From assembly GCA_964655065.1 (NCBI GenBank), contig CAZZLC010000003.1:62001-126000 (forward strand): DNA of 64,000 nt, given 5' to 3'. The first letter of the stretch is position 1. Each line of letters starts with the position of its first letter. This DNA is from DRPG01 sp964655065 (GTDB lineage Bacteria; Myxococcota_A; UBA796; GCA-2862545). Shown piece by piece: positions 27,446 to 35,833 of the stretch. Both the position numbers and the translations under genes were made by a program. Under the pieces are notes generated by a model, which searched no databases, was not told the origin of the DNA, and saw only the letters and a program-made list of their open reading frames with translations.

Positions 27446-28200
27446 GCGTCCTCCCCGTCGCGATCCCGACCGGTGACCCGCGCGTAGGCCAGGGTGAGCA
27501 CCCGCTCGGCCGAGTCCGCCTCGATGCCGGTGCGCCGGGTGACCTCGGGAGCGAAGAAGGCCGAGAGCTCCTCGGCTCGCTCGTCGGTGAGGCGAGAGCG
27601 GCGTCGGAGCAGAGACTCGATGGCGCGTACCTCTGCGCGCGTGAGGTCGACCCGCGCGGGCAACGCCTGACGCTCCTCGGGGGTTACCGGCGGCACGATG
27701 GGCACCGCGGGCAGCACGTGGGTCCGCTGCTCGACGACCACGATGGTGCCACCGACGAGATCACCGATGCGACGCAGCCGCTCGTCGATGGTCATCACCA
27801 GCACTCCGAGTCCGAAGGCAATGGGCAGGAAGTCGACGAAGCGCAGCAGGTTGCGGAGGAGGAAGTCGGGGAAGCGCCCGGGCGAGCCGTCGGCCCGGAC
27901 CACGCGCAGGCTCATGACCGACTTGCCCGGCGTGCGGCCGCCCCACAGCGTCTCGAAGACGGCCCCGTAGAGCCACTGCATGGCGAAGGCCAGCAACAGT
28001 GCCAGGCCCTGACCGAGCTCGGCCACGCCCTCGATCACGGCGAACGCCTGGACCACCATCGTGATCGCGACGAAGGCGGTGAGCATCACCGCGACGTCGA
28101 CCAGCCAAGCCACCGCCCGGGGCCCGGGCCCCGCGAGCCGGAAGCGAAACCGGACGAGCTCGGGGGTGTCGACCGTGGCCGTGGTGTCGATCTGATTCAC
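27442..28200 (-). CDS. RDD family membrane protein
   Basis: The 252-residue product has an RDD domain in its first half: RAVAWLVDVAVMLTAFVAIT, a central helix and GRTPGKSVMSLRVVRADG. Three or four membrane segments come first and a soluble basic, Arg-rich C-terminal tail of about 90 residues follows (helical, LTRAEVRAIESLLRRRS). It is probably the first gene of the leftward operon that ends with the Cys-rich lipoprotein. GTG 28200 stands 18 bases from the stop of the FG-GAP gene upstream. Function of RDD proteins is mostly unknown; some affect ion transport. Confidence 0.88.
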   Translation of the reverse strand: MNQIDTTATVDTPELVRFRFRLAGPGPRAVAWLVDVAVMLTAFVAITMVVQAFAVIEGVAELGQGLALLLAFAMQWLYGAVFETLWGGRTPGKSVMSLRVVRADGSPGRFPDFLLRNLLRFVDFLPIAFGLGVLVMTIDERLRRIGDLVGGTIVVVEQRTHVLPAVPIVPPVTPEERQALPARVDLTRAEVRAIESLLRRRSRLTDERAEELSAFFAPEVTRRTGIEADSAERVLTLAYARVTGRDRDGEDA

Positions 28201-28218
28201 AGGGGCACGGTATCGCGC

Positions 28219-30042
28219 TCAATAGACGAAGACCGCGCCGTGCGACCGAGCCCCCGCGGCCGGGTCCGGCCAGGGCCCGAAGCCGACGCCACCGACGTCG
28301 ATCCCGATCCCTGGTGCGCCGACGAACACGGACTCGTCCGCCGCGGCGACCGACGAGCCGGCCAGCGCGAGAGGCGCCTCGCGCGGCGGCTTCAGCACGG
28401 CGACCAGGCCATCGGGGACATCGAGACGGAAGACGTAGGCGATGCCGGAGTTCTGCGCATCGTCATCGGTCGGGGGCACGTTCATCGCCGTGGCGGCCCC
28501 ATCCTCGAAGGCGGCGCCGACGACGAGCCGATCGCCGACGGGACCCAGGGCCAGCGCCCCGCCGAAGCTGTCATCGATGGTGCTCGTGGGCGGCACCACC
28601 GAGGCCTCGAAGTCGAAACCCCCGTTCCACCGGAACACCAGCACCCGACCGGCATTGACCTCGCTGCCGTCGGCCGACGGCGCCCCCACCACCAGCCGGA
28701 GCCCGTCCCGACTGAGCGCCACCGCCCGTCCGAACTCGTCGCCGATCATCCCCTGGGGGTCGGAGACCGGACCGTCGTTCCGCCACTGGCCGGTCGTGGG
28801 GAGGCGGCTGTAGACGATGGCCGAGCCGGGCGCGCCCTGACCGTCGGGAATCCCGCCGCGCCCCGGAGCGCCCACCGCGAGCCGCCCGCCGGTCCCGTCG
28901 AGCGAGACCGACCGACCGAAGTTGCCGTCCGAGACGGTGGTGACGGCCTTGATGTACCAGTCCCTCGACCAACCGGTCGGCGCGGGCCCGCGGACGTAGC
29001 TGTAGACGGCTCCCGAGTCGGACCCCTCGACGTCTCCGGGGAGGTCGGGCTCCTCGAGGACGCCGGTGTCGGGCGAATCCTCGAAGGGAGCCCCCACCAC
29101 GAGGTTGGTACCGGCGAAGTCGAGGGCCAGCGAGGTGCCGAACCGGTCTCCCGGGTTGGGGTTGTCGGCCTTGATGAACGCGACCTGCTCCCACCGCCCG
29201 TCGATGATGGTGAAGACGTAAGCCGCGCCGGAGCCGGGGCTGGAGGTGCCGCCTTCGTTGGTCGTGATCCCGGCGGCGGTGCCCGCGTGGTCGGGCACCC
29301 CCACGGCGAGGGTCTCGCAATCGCCGGACAGCGCCACCTGATCGCCGAACTGCGAGTCGGCCACGGGAACCCGAGCCTTGATGCGGCTCTCGGGCACGTA
29401 GCCCCCAGGGCGCAGAGCGTAGACGAGCACCACCCCGCTCCGGTCGGCCACTGCGCCGGTGTCGGCAGGGTCGACCCCGCCATCGCCCCCTGCGTCACCA
29501 GGCATCCCCACCGCGACGCGAGAGCCGTCGTCACAGGTCGCGACCGAGGTGCCGAGCTGCGTGCGAGACACCGCGGGAACGGACTGCAGGCGCCCGACCG
29601 CGTTCGACAGGTCGTTGCCGACGTCGAGCGGGTCCGAGGGCACGCAGTCGTCGGCGTCGCAGGCGTAGAGCACGAAGCTCGAGCCCCACGCGAGGACCAG
29701 CGAGGTCTCCAGGGTGATGGAGGTGGTGCCCGGCTCGAGCTCCGCCACGACGCTCCGGGTCCCGACTCGCGAGGTGCGCTCGAGCCTCCACCCCGCGGTG
29801 ACCGCCGGGTCGCGACCCCAGGAGAGCTCGAGGGCGTTGAAGCCGTAGGTGAGGGTGAGCTCGGGGACCTGCAGACCCTCGGGACCGGGCGGGCCGTCGC
29901 CGGTATCGGTGTCCGTCGCGCCAGTCGGCCCTGGGTCGACGGCCCCGGAGTCGGACTCAGAGGGAACGACCTCGGCTCCACGCAGGCAGCCGGAGAGTCC
30001 GAAGAAGAAAAGGACAGCGACGAGGCCGAACGTTCGGGTCAC
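28219..30042 (-). CDS. FG-GAP repeat lipoprotein (seven-bladed beta-propeller)
   Basis: The 607-residue product has a lipobox (FFFGLSGC), an acidic Ser/Thr/Asp-rich linker (TGATDTDTGDGPPGPEG) and a fibronectin-like segment. Then come seven repeats of the pattern (D/S)xFGxxxAL....xLxVGAPxxxG, visible as TQLGTSVAT, SQFGDQVAL, DRFGTSLAL, GNFGRSVSL, DEFGRAVAL, DSFGGALAL and LAGSSVAAA. Integrin-like propellers of this type bind calcium and mediate surface adhesion. A GGAGGA site lies just before GTG 30042. It is divergent from the sigma/kinase pair, sharing 71 bases of upstream DNA, and may be a target of it; that is inference. Confidence 0.88.
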   Translation of the reverse strand: MTRTFGLVAVLFFFGLSGCLRGAEVVPSESDSGAVDPGPTGATDTDTGDGPPGPEGLQVPELTLTYGFNALELSWGRDPAVTAGWRLERTSRVGTRSVVAELEPGTTSITLETSLVLAWGSSFVLYACDADDCVPSDPLDVGNDLSNAVGRLQSVPAVSRTQLGTSVATCDDGSRVAVGMPGDAGGDGGVDPADTGAVADRSGVVLVYALRPGGYVPESRIKARVPVADSQFGDQVALSGDCETLAVGVPDHAGTAAGITTNEGGTSSPGSGAAYVFTIIDGRWEQVAFIKADNPNPGDRFGTSLALDFAGTNLVVGAPFEDSPDTGVLEEPDLPGDVEGSDSGAVYSYVRGPAPTGWSRDWYIKAVTTVSDGNFGRSVSLDGTGGRLAVGAPGRGGIPDGQGAPGSAIVYSRLPTTGQWRNDGPVSDPQGMIGDEFGRAVALSRDGLRLVVGAPSADGSEVNAGRVLVFRWNGGFDFEASVVPPTSTIDDSFGGALALGPVGDRLVVGAAFEDGAATAMNVPPTDDDAQNSGIAYVFRLDVPDGLVAVLKPPREAPLALAGSSVAAADESVFVGAPGIGIDVGGVGFGPWPDPAAGARSHGAVFVY

Positions 30043-30113
30043 AGCTCCTCCGGCCCCCACCCTACCCCGGCTGGGCCCCCGCCAGCACCTCCCACGCGAT
30101 AAGCTCGCCGGCG

Positions 30114-30764
30114 ATGATCGCCCCCGCCCGGCTCGAACCTCTCCGCGGTGCCGCCGCCCCCTCTGCTCCTGCGCTGCTCCAGCGCGAGGCCACCGACGGG
30201 GCGCTGGAGCTGTTGCGCCCTCTCGAGCCACGCATCCTCGCCACCTGCGCGCGCTTCGTGGGTGACGGGCCGAGAGCGGCCGAGGTCGCCGAGGAGGTGC
30301 TGGTGCTCGCCGCTCGGCGCCTCGTGGAGCTGACCCTGCCCGACGAGGCCGAGGACGACCCCGCCGTGGCCGATGCCGCGACCTGGGCCTGGGTGTACGA
30401 CATCCTGCGGGCCCGCTGCCTGCAGGCTCTCGGTCCGCCTCCCGACGTCCTGACCAGCGACGGCGTGCTCGCACCTCACAGCGAGGTGGCCAAGCTTTTC
30501 GCGGACCTCCCCGAGGACCAACGGGAGAAGCTCATCCTGTCCGTGAGCCGCGAGATGTTGTCGCCCGAGGAGCAAGAGGCGGTCTACCTGCGCTACGTCG
30601 AGGGCGCGAGCCCCCCCACCATCGCGGCGGTGCTCCGGCTCGGCGAGGGCGGGGGCCAGGCGATGCTCGACCGGTGCCGCGGTCCCGTGGGACGAGCCCT
30701 GCGCCTGCGACTCGCCGACGAGCTGTCGCGCGCCCAGCTCGACGCCGAGGGCGACGGAACGTGA
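30114..30764 (+). CDS. ECF-like RNA polymerase sigma factor (divergent)
   Basis: The 216-residue product has a sigma-2-like helical region (about 34-105, FVGDGPRAAEVAEEVLVLAA then WAWVYDILRARCLQAL) and a sigma-4-like region (about 140-205, LSPEEQEAVYLRYVEGASPP). The promoter-binding motifs are weakly conserved, so the assignment rests on layout and context. Its stop overlaps the start of a kinase gene (GTGA), the arrangement typical of sigma factor and regulator pairs. In known kinase-linked ECF factors (for example EcfP-PknT of Vibrio, from memory) phosphorylation switches the sigma on. Which promoters it reads is unknown; its own and the divergent FG-GAP gene are candidates. Confidence 0.65.
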   Translation: MIAPARLEPLRGAAAPSAPALLQREATDGALELLRPLEPRILATCARFVGDGPRAAEVAEEVLVLAARRLVELTLPDEAEDDPAVADAATWAWVYDILRARCLQALGPPPDVLTSDGVLAPHSEVAKLFADLPEDQREKLILSVSREMLSPEEQEAVYLRYVEGASPPTIAAVLRLGEGGGQAMLDRCRGPVGRALRLRLADELSRAQLDAEGDGT

Positions 30765-33646
30765 AGCGCCACCCCGACTGGATGGCGCTGATGGCTCGGC
30801 CCCTCGACCCCGAGGTCGCGGCCCACGTGCAGGGCTGCCCGCAGTGCCGCGTGGATCGCCGCCGGCTCCTCGTCGAGCCGCCGGCCTTCGTGCCACCCGA
30901 GATCCGACGGCGGTTCGAGACGACCCACGAGCGCATCGCCCGGGAGCTCCTGCCCGCGGTGCGCACCGCCCTGGCCAGGCTGCCCCGGCACGGGCGCCGG
31001 GACCGCCTGCCCCCGGCGGGAACCGCGTTCGGACCCTACCGGGCGGTCGGGGTGCTCGGTCGCGGCGAGACGTCGCTCGTGCTGCTGGGGGTGCACGAGC
31101 GCCACGGCACACGGCACGCCTTGAAGATCGTCCGCACCCGCGACCCCGGCGTGAGAAGGCAGGTCAGTCGGGAGCGCCAGGTCCAGGACGAGCTCCACCA
31201 CCCGCTCCTCGTGCCGGTGCTCGACTCGGTCGACGCGCCGACCGGGCAGGCGGTCCTCGTGCTCGAGTTCGTCGACGGGCCCTCGCTCGCCAAGCTGCTG
31301 CGCAGCCGCGCCACCCTCCCCTGGCCCTGGATCGATGCCATCGCGATCGACGTGCTGCGCGGCATCGAGGCCCTGCACCAGGCGGGGTGGGTGCACCGTG
31401 ACCTCAACCCCGGGAACGTGCTCCTCGACCCGAACCCCCGCTTCCGCGCCCGCATCGCCGACTTCGGCCGGGCCATGCTGCAGGGCACCGCGAGCGATGG
31501 TCCGCCGGCCATGCCGCTGTACGTAGCCCCCGAGCAGCTCGATCCCGGCAACCACGCCGACGCGCGTAGCGACGTCTTCGCGCTGGGCACGCTGCTCTAC
31601 GAGCTCGTGACCCACCAGCGGTGCTTCGCCGGCCTCGACGCCGGCGACGTGGCGCGGAGGGTACGCGAGGTCGTGCACATCCCGGTCTCGAAGCTGCGTC
31701 CCGACACCCCCACCCGCATCGCCGAGGCCATCGAGGCCGCGCTCACGCTCGACCTCGAGGCGCGTCCCGCGCGGGCCGCCGAGCTCCTCGACCTGTGGAC
31801 GCGCGGCGCGGGTGCCGCCTCGCGTCCCGGCGTCGAGCTCACGGGGGCGGAGTGGGCGGCCCTGCGGTCGATGCGGACCATCGAGCGGCTCCCCGAGGCC
31901 CGCAGTGCGCTCACCCCCACCACGGTGCCCGAGCCCACCGGAACCATCCCCGCGCTGACGCGAGCCCAGATCGAGGCCGAGGCTCACGCGCGACCGAAGC
32001 TGCCCCGCTGGCTGAGGCACGGCCGCTGGGCCGCCATTCTCGGCACCATCGCGCTCGTGGGCATCGTGACGCTGGCCACCCGCACGCCGCTCGAGCCCGT
32101 GGCCCAGCCCCCGCCGACCGAGACCTGGCTCGACCGCGACCGCGTGGGGGTGATCGACCCCGACCTCGCCCGCACGCGGCGGACGCTCGTCTACAGCGAT
32201 GGCCAGGACCTCTGGGTCGGTCCCCTCGACGGCTCGACCCCGTGGACGCTCACCGGCGCATTCCCCCTCGCGGCCACGGAGCCCACGTGGTCGTGGGATC
32301 ACGGATCCGTGGCGTTCACCGCCCCCGACGGCATCTACACCATCGACCTGCGGCTCGGCGACGACCCGGTCCCCGTCGTGCCCTGGGCTCGTGACCCCAC
32401 GTGGTCGCCCGACGGCTCGCGCATCGTGTTCGTGAACCGCCCCCGCGAAGGCCAGCCCGAGGCCCTGCGGGTGTGGGACCGCTGGACCCAGGAGGTCGTG
32501 ACCCTCCTCGAGGAGCCAGGGCTCGCCAACCCGACGTTCTCCCCCGACGGCTCGCGGATCGCGCTCGAGACGGGGCAGGGCCTCGAAGTTCTGGGGGTGG
32601 GCGTCGACGGCGAGGGGCGAGTCGCCCTCGAGCGGCGCCGGGCGATTGCCCCTGGCGACACCGCGCCCTGCTGGCTCTCCGACACGAGCCTCGCCGCCTG
32701 GCGCGATGACGGCGGAGCCCCGGGGGGCCGCCTCGTGCGGTGGACCGAGGTGGCGGGTGGCTGGAGGGATCGAGAGATGCTCGCCACCTCACGGGAGGTC
32801 CGCAGCTTCGAGGTGGGTCCCGACGAGCGGTGGTTCGTGCTCGGGCTGACCGACCCCGAGCCCACGATCCTCCGGATCGAGCGCTCGGACGAAGGCACCA
32901 TCACCCCCGCCTATCCGGGCTCGGCTCCCCGGATCGGACCCGCCCGCGGGCTCGCGTACCAGACCCCCGACGGCGCCATCCGCTGGCTCGATTCCGGAGG
33001 CGATCTCGTGGCCGACGTCCCGGCCCCGGTGAGCCACTGGGGGTTCGGCCCCGACGGCGGGCTGCTCGTGTACCGGGAGGCCGGCGACCCGCCGGTGCGC
33101 GACTGGTTCGTGCTCGCCGACAGCGGGCTGCAGGTGTCCGAGCTCCTCGGCGGCTTGCCGCTCGAGGGCCGGTTCGCCGCGTCGGGCGACGGGCGGTTCC
33201 TCGCGGCGCAGCTCTCTGATGGCCACGGCCCCGTGCTCCTCGACCTGGTGGAGCCGCTCGGGCCCCAGCTCGACGCTGCGCGTCAGGCGCCGTGGCCTGG
33301 CGAAGCGGTGGCGGGGCTGTCTCCCGACGGGGTCTGGCTGCTCGTGGTCGACGACGGGGGTTTTGCGCTCGTGGACCGGCTGACCGGCGAGGTGGCGGGT
33401 CCACCGCTCGAGGGCCTCGGAGCGGCCTTCGTCGACGACGAGACGCTGGCGCTGGTGCGGGCTGACGAGGTCGTGCTCGTCGATCGCGCCACCCGCGTGA
33501 TCCAGGAGCGGTACCCCCTGCACCCCTACGAGGTGCCCGCTCAGCCCGATGTCGTCGCGACCGCCGCGGCCATCTGGGTGGACGGGATCGTCGAGCACGG
33601 AGGCCTGCTGCGCCTCGACCGGCTGACCGGACCGGCTCGCCCCTGA
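30761..33646 (+). CDS. Zinc-anti-sigma motif / Ser-Thr kinase / transmembrane / beta-propeller fusion
   Basis: The product has 961 residues. The first 30 hold H22-x3-C26-x2-C29, the zinc anti-sigma (ZAS) motif. A kinase domain follows (about 88-360) with K122, HRD (212-214) and DFG (D234), but the catalytic loop reads HRDLNPGN: the lysine two after Asp is Asn216, so activity may be altered. A membrane helix (about 424-443) leads to a periplasmic TolB/WD40-like propeller (about 470-950, repeated WSPDGSRIVF and FSPDGSRIAL). It overlaps the sigma gene by GTGA. The likely role is a membrane sensor that holds the sigma factor through the zinc motif and releases or phosphorylates it on an envelope cue. 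Confidence 0.85.
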   Translation: MKRHPDWMALMARPLDPEVAAHVQGCPQCRVDRRRLLVEPPAFVPPEIRRRFETTHERIARELLPAVRTALARLPRHGRRDRLPPAGTAFGPYRAVGVLGRGETSLVLLGVHERHGTRHALKIVRTRDPGVRRQVSRERQVQDELHHPLLVPVLDSVDAPTGQAVLVLEFVDGPSLAKLLRSRATLPWPWIDAIAIDVLRGIEALHQAGWVHRDLNPGNVLLDPNPRFRARIADFGRAMLQGTASDGPPAMPLYVAPEQLDPGNHADARSDVFALGTLLYELVTHQRCFAGLDAGDVARRVREVVHIPVSKLRPDTPTRIAEAIEAALTLDLEARPARAAELLDLWTRGAGAASRPGVELTGAEWAALRSMRTIERLPEARSALTPTTVPEPTGTIPALTRAQIEAEAHARPKLPRWLRHGRWAAILGTIALVGIVTLATRTPLEPVAQPPPTETWLDRDRVGVIDPDLARTRRTLVYSDGQDLWVGPLDGSTPWTLTGAFPLAATEPTWSWDHGSVAFTAPDGIYTIDLRLGDDPVPVVPWARDPTWSPDGSRIVFVNRPREGQPEALRVWDRWTQEVVTLLEEPGLANPTFSPDGSRIALETGQGLEVLGVGVDGEGRVALERRRAIAPGDTAPCWLSDTSLAAWRDDGGAPGGRLVRWTEVAGGWRDREMLATSREVRSFEVGPDERWFVLGLTDPEPTILRIERSDEGTITPAYPGSAPRIGPARGLAYQTPDGAIRWLDSGGDLVADVPAPVSHWGFGPDGGLLVYREAGDPPVRDWFVLADSGLQVSELLGGLPLEGRFAASGDGRFLAAQLSDGHGPVLLDLVEPLGPQLDAARQAPWPGEAVAGLSPDGVWLLVVDDGGFALVDRLTGEVAGPPLEGLGAAFVDDETLALVRADEVVLVDRATRVIQERYPLHPYEVPAQPDVVATAAAIWVDGIVEHGGLLRLDRLTGPARP

Positions 33647-33681
33647 CGGCGTCTCCGGGACCGAGCGGGGTAGGGGTCGGG

Positions 33682-35175
33682 ATGGAATGCCGACATCACC
33701 CCACCTGCCCGGGCTGTCCGCGGCTCGACGAGCCCTACGCGGCGCAGCTCGACGCCAAGCGGGAGCGCATGGCCACCGCGTTCGGGCGCTACCCTCACCT
33801 CGCCTTGCCCGTGCCCGATCAGGTGCAGCCCGCCGCCTTTGTCGAAAGCTACCGACATCGCCTGAAGCTGCCGGTCGACATTCGCGACAAGCGTGTGGTG
33901 GTCGGGCTGTACGACCCTCGGTCCGGTCGGGTGCTGGACACCCCGGACTGTCCGGTGCTCGAGCCCGGGCTCCGCGAGGCGCTCCCGCCCATCCTCGACT
34001 GGCTCCGTGGCCGTCGCGGGGTCCACGCGATCGATCTGCGACGCTCCAGCGCCACCGGGGAGCTGCAGCTCGTGATCGCGTGCCAGGGCGGAGATCTTCA
34101 CGGCGGGCCGCGAGCCGCCCGGCAGCTCGTGGCGAAGGTGCCCGATCTCGTCTCCGTCGCGGTGAGCCGAGCCGATCCGCAACGCAAGCGCGTGATGGGA
34201 CGTGGGGCGAAGGTCGTGGCGGGTCGCGCGGCCATCGAGGAGGCGATCGGCGAGGTCCGCTACCAGCTTCATCCCGGCGCCTTCTTTCAGGTCGATCCCC
34301 GCAACGCGGCCTGGATCCACGAGCGGGTCCGCGACTTCGTGGGGGATGCCGCTCGCGTGCTCGATCTGTACGCAGGGGTCGGAGCGTATGCCCTGATGCT
34401 CGCCCCCGGCCGTGAGCGCGTGGTGGCGGTCGAGGAGATCCCCGCCGCCGCCGCCGCCGCACGGGCCATGGCCCCGGACAACGTGGAGGTCGTCGCCAGC
34501 AAGGTCGAGTCGGCGGAGCTCCGCGGCCAGTTCGACGCTGCGGTTCTCAATCCGGCCCGGCGCGGCAGCGACCCGGCCACCCTCGCCGCGGTCGCCCGGC
34601 TCGTCCCCCGGCTCGTCTACGTCTCGTGCGGTCCCGAGACGCTCGCCCGCGACCTCGACATCCTCGCTGCCCACGGTCTTCGGGTCACCGACGTCGACGC
34701 CATCGACCTGTTTCCCCACACCTCCGAGATCGAGACCGTGGTCCGGCTCGAGCGCGGCCGGGCGCTCACCACCTGGCAGGGACAGCAGAGCCCCTGGACC
34801 AGGGGCGCCCGGAGCTCGGGGGCCCGAGGACGCCCCAGCCAGGTCCTCGCGCTGGTGATCGGCGCCACCGAGACCGAGGGCCGGGTGCCGGGCGGTCGCT
34901 TCCGGCGGCTGGGCGTCGTCGCCACCCACTCGCTCGTCCGCATCCAGCTCGAGGGTCCACTCGTGCCAGCGCTCGCCGCGCTGGCGCGCCGCGGCCACCC
35001 GGTTGCCGGCCGCGACGCCCGCACCGCGCGGTTCTTCGCCGATAAGGCAGGACTCGTTCGCCCCTTCGTCCACGTGGAGCGCGCGGGGCGCCACCGCGCA
35101 CCACTCCACGGGGACCTGGTCCAGACCCTGATCGAGCTCGGTGCGACGCGGGAGATCGTGGCCCGCTGTGGGTGA
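33682..35175 (+). CDS. TrmA/RlmD-type uracil-C5 methyltransferase with pseudouridine-synthase-like tail
   Basis: The product has 497 residues. The N-terminus C3-x4-C8-x2-C11 plus C92 matches the iron-sulfur ligands of RlmD-like enzymes. VLDLYAGVGAYAL is the SAM motif, YVSCGPETLARDL holds the catalytic cysteine, and LFPHTSEIETVVRLER is the usual end. After that about 120 residues follow: LALVIGATETEGRV, SLVRIQLEG, RGHPVAGR, RPFVHVERAG. These track the C-terminal half of RluA-type pseudouridine synthases, but the TGRTHQIR stretch is lost and no catalytic Asp domain precedes it. The tail may be an RNA-binding remnant. Expected reaction: 5-methyluridine in rRNA or tRNA. Confidence 0.85.
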   Translation: MECRHHPTCPGCPRLDEPYAAQLDAKRERMATAFGRYPHLALPVPDQVQPAAFVESYRHRLKLPVDIRDKRVVVGLYDPRSGRVLDTPDCPVLEPGLREALPPILDWLRGRRGVHAIDLRRSSATGELQLVIACQGGDLHGGPRAARQLVAKVPDLVSVAVSRADPQRKRVMGRGAKVVAGRAAIEEAIGEVRYQLHPGAFFQVDPRNAAWIHERVRDFVGDAARVLDLYAGVGAYALMLAPGRERVVAVEEIPAAAAAARAMAPDNVEVVASKVESAELRGQFDAAVLNPARRGSDPATLAAVARLVPRLVYVSCGPETLARDLDILAAHGLRVTDVDAIDLFPHTSEIETVVRLERGRALTTWQGQQSPWTRGARSSGARGRPSQVLALVIGATETEGRVPGGRFRRLGVVATHSLVRIQLEGPLVPALAALARRGHPVAGRDARTARFFADKAGLVRPFVHVERAGRHRAPLHGDLVQTLIELGATREIVARCG

Positions 35176-35205
35176 CCCGGATGGCCCCTGTGGTAACCTT
35201 GGCGG

Positions 35206-35768
35206 ATGTCCGAGCGTCTACCCTGTGATCCCCGACGCCATGGCCCCACCGCGATGCTCCTCGAGGCCCACGACGGCTTCCGTCGCGCCGCTGATGCCCT
35301 GGTTGCCGGATCCGGCCCCGAGCGCCGCCACCTCTTTCGACGCCTGGTGTCGGTGCTTCGCCACCACCACCACGCCGAGGAGGTGGGGCTGTTCCCGCTC
35401 GTCCAGCGCCAGACCGGGATTGCACTCGACCAGCTGGTCGACGACCACCACGCCCTCGATGCCGCCATCGCCGCCGCGGCGGGGCAGCTGACGCACGGCG
35501 ACCCCACCGACGCCCTGGTGCGACTCCGTGACGCCCTCGTCGACCACCTCGACCGCGAGGAGGCCCTGGTGATCCCGGTGNNNNNNNNNNNNNNNNNNNN
35601 NNNNNNNNNNNNNNNNNNNNNNNNNNNNNNNNNNNNNNNNNNNNNNNNNNNNNNNNNNNNNNNNNNNNNNNNNNNNNNNNCCGTGACGCCCTCGTCGACC
35701 ACCTCGACCGCGAGGAGGCCCTGGTGATCCCGGTGTTACTCCGGCTCGCCCCGTCGCGGCTTCCCTGA
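35206..35768 (+). CDS. Hemerythrin-like HHE domain protein (split by a false assembly gap)
   Basis: Residues 1-125 lie before a run of Ns and the last ten (LLRLAPSRLP) after it. Joining the contigs at the 55-base sequence present on both sides restores one frame of 135 residues ending at TGA 35766. Four-helix hemerythrin ligands are visible: H22, HHHH 53-56 with E58/E59, H81/H82, and H114 with E118/E119. Such proteins bind a di-iron centre and O2 or NO, or sense oxygen. The coordinates include the gap, so the literal sequence shows a frameshift that is not real. It is convergent with the small exported-protein genes. Confidence 0.85.
35526..35580. repeat. Contig-end overlap, left copy (55 bp)
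   Basis: These 55 bases, immediately left of the N run, are identical to 35681-35735, immediately right of it. The length equals a common de Bruijn k-mer size, so this is one locus written twice, not a biological repeat. Confidence 0.95.
35581..35680. other. Assembly gap of 100 N, probably zero-length in reality
   Basis: Exactly 100 Ns, the default scaffold spacer, lie between two identical 55-base contig ends. Collapsing the duplicate restores an intact hemerythrin frame, so no sequence appears to be missing. Confidence 0.93.
35681..35735. repeat. Contig-end overlap, right copy (55 bp)
   Basis: This is the second copy of the 55 bases at 35526-35580. It should be merged with the left copy. 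Confidence 0.95.
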
Positions 35769-35833
35769 GCGACACAGCGGACGACGGACCCGAGGTCTTC
35801 GGTTGCGTCCAGATCGGAAACAACCACCCGTCG

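Noticed and set aside
35581..35768. Frameshifted or truncated hemerythrin
   Set aside because: The 55-base duplicate and 100 Ns explain the break; merging gives a clean frame with stop at 35766.
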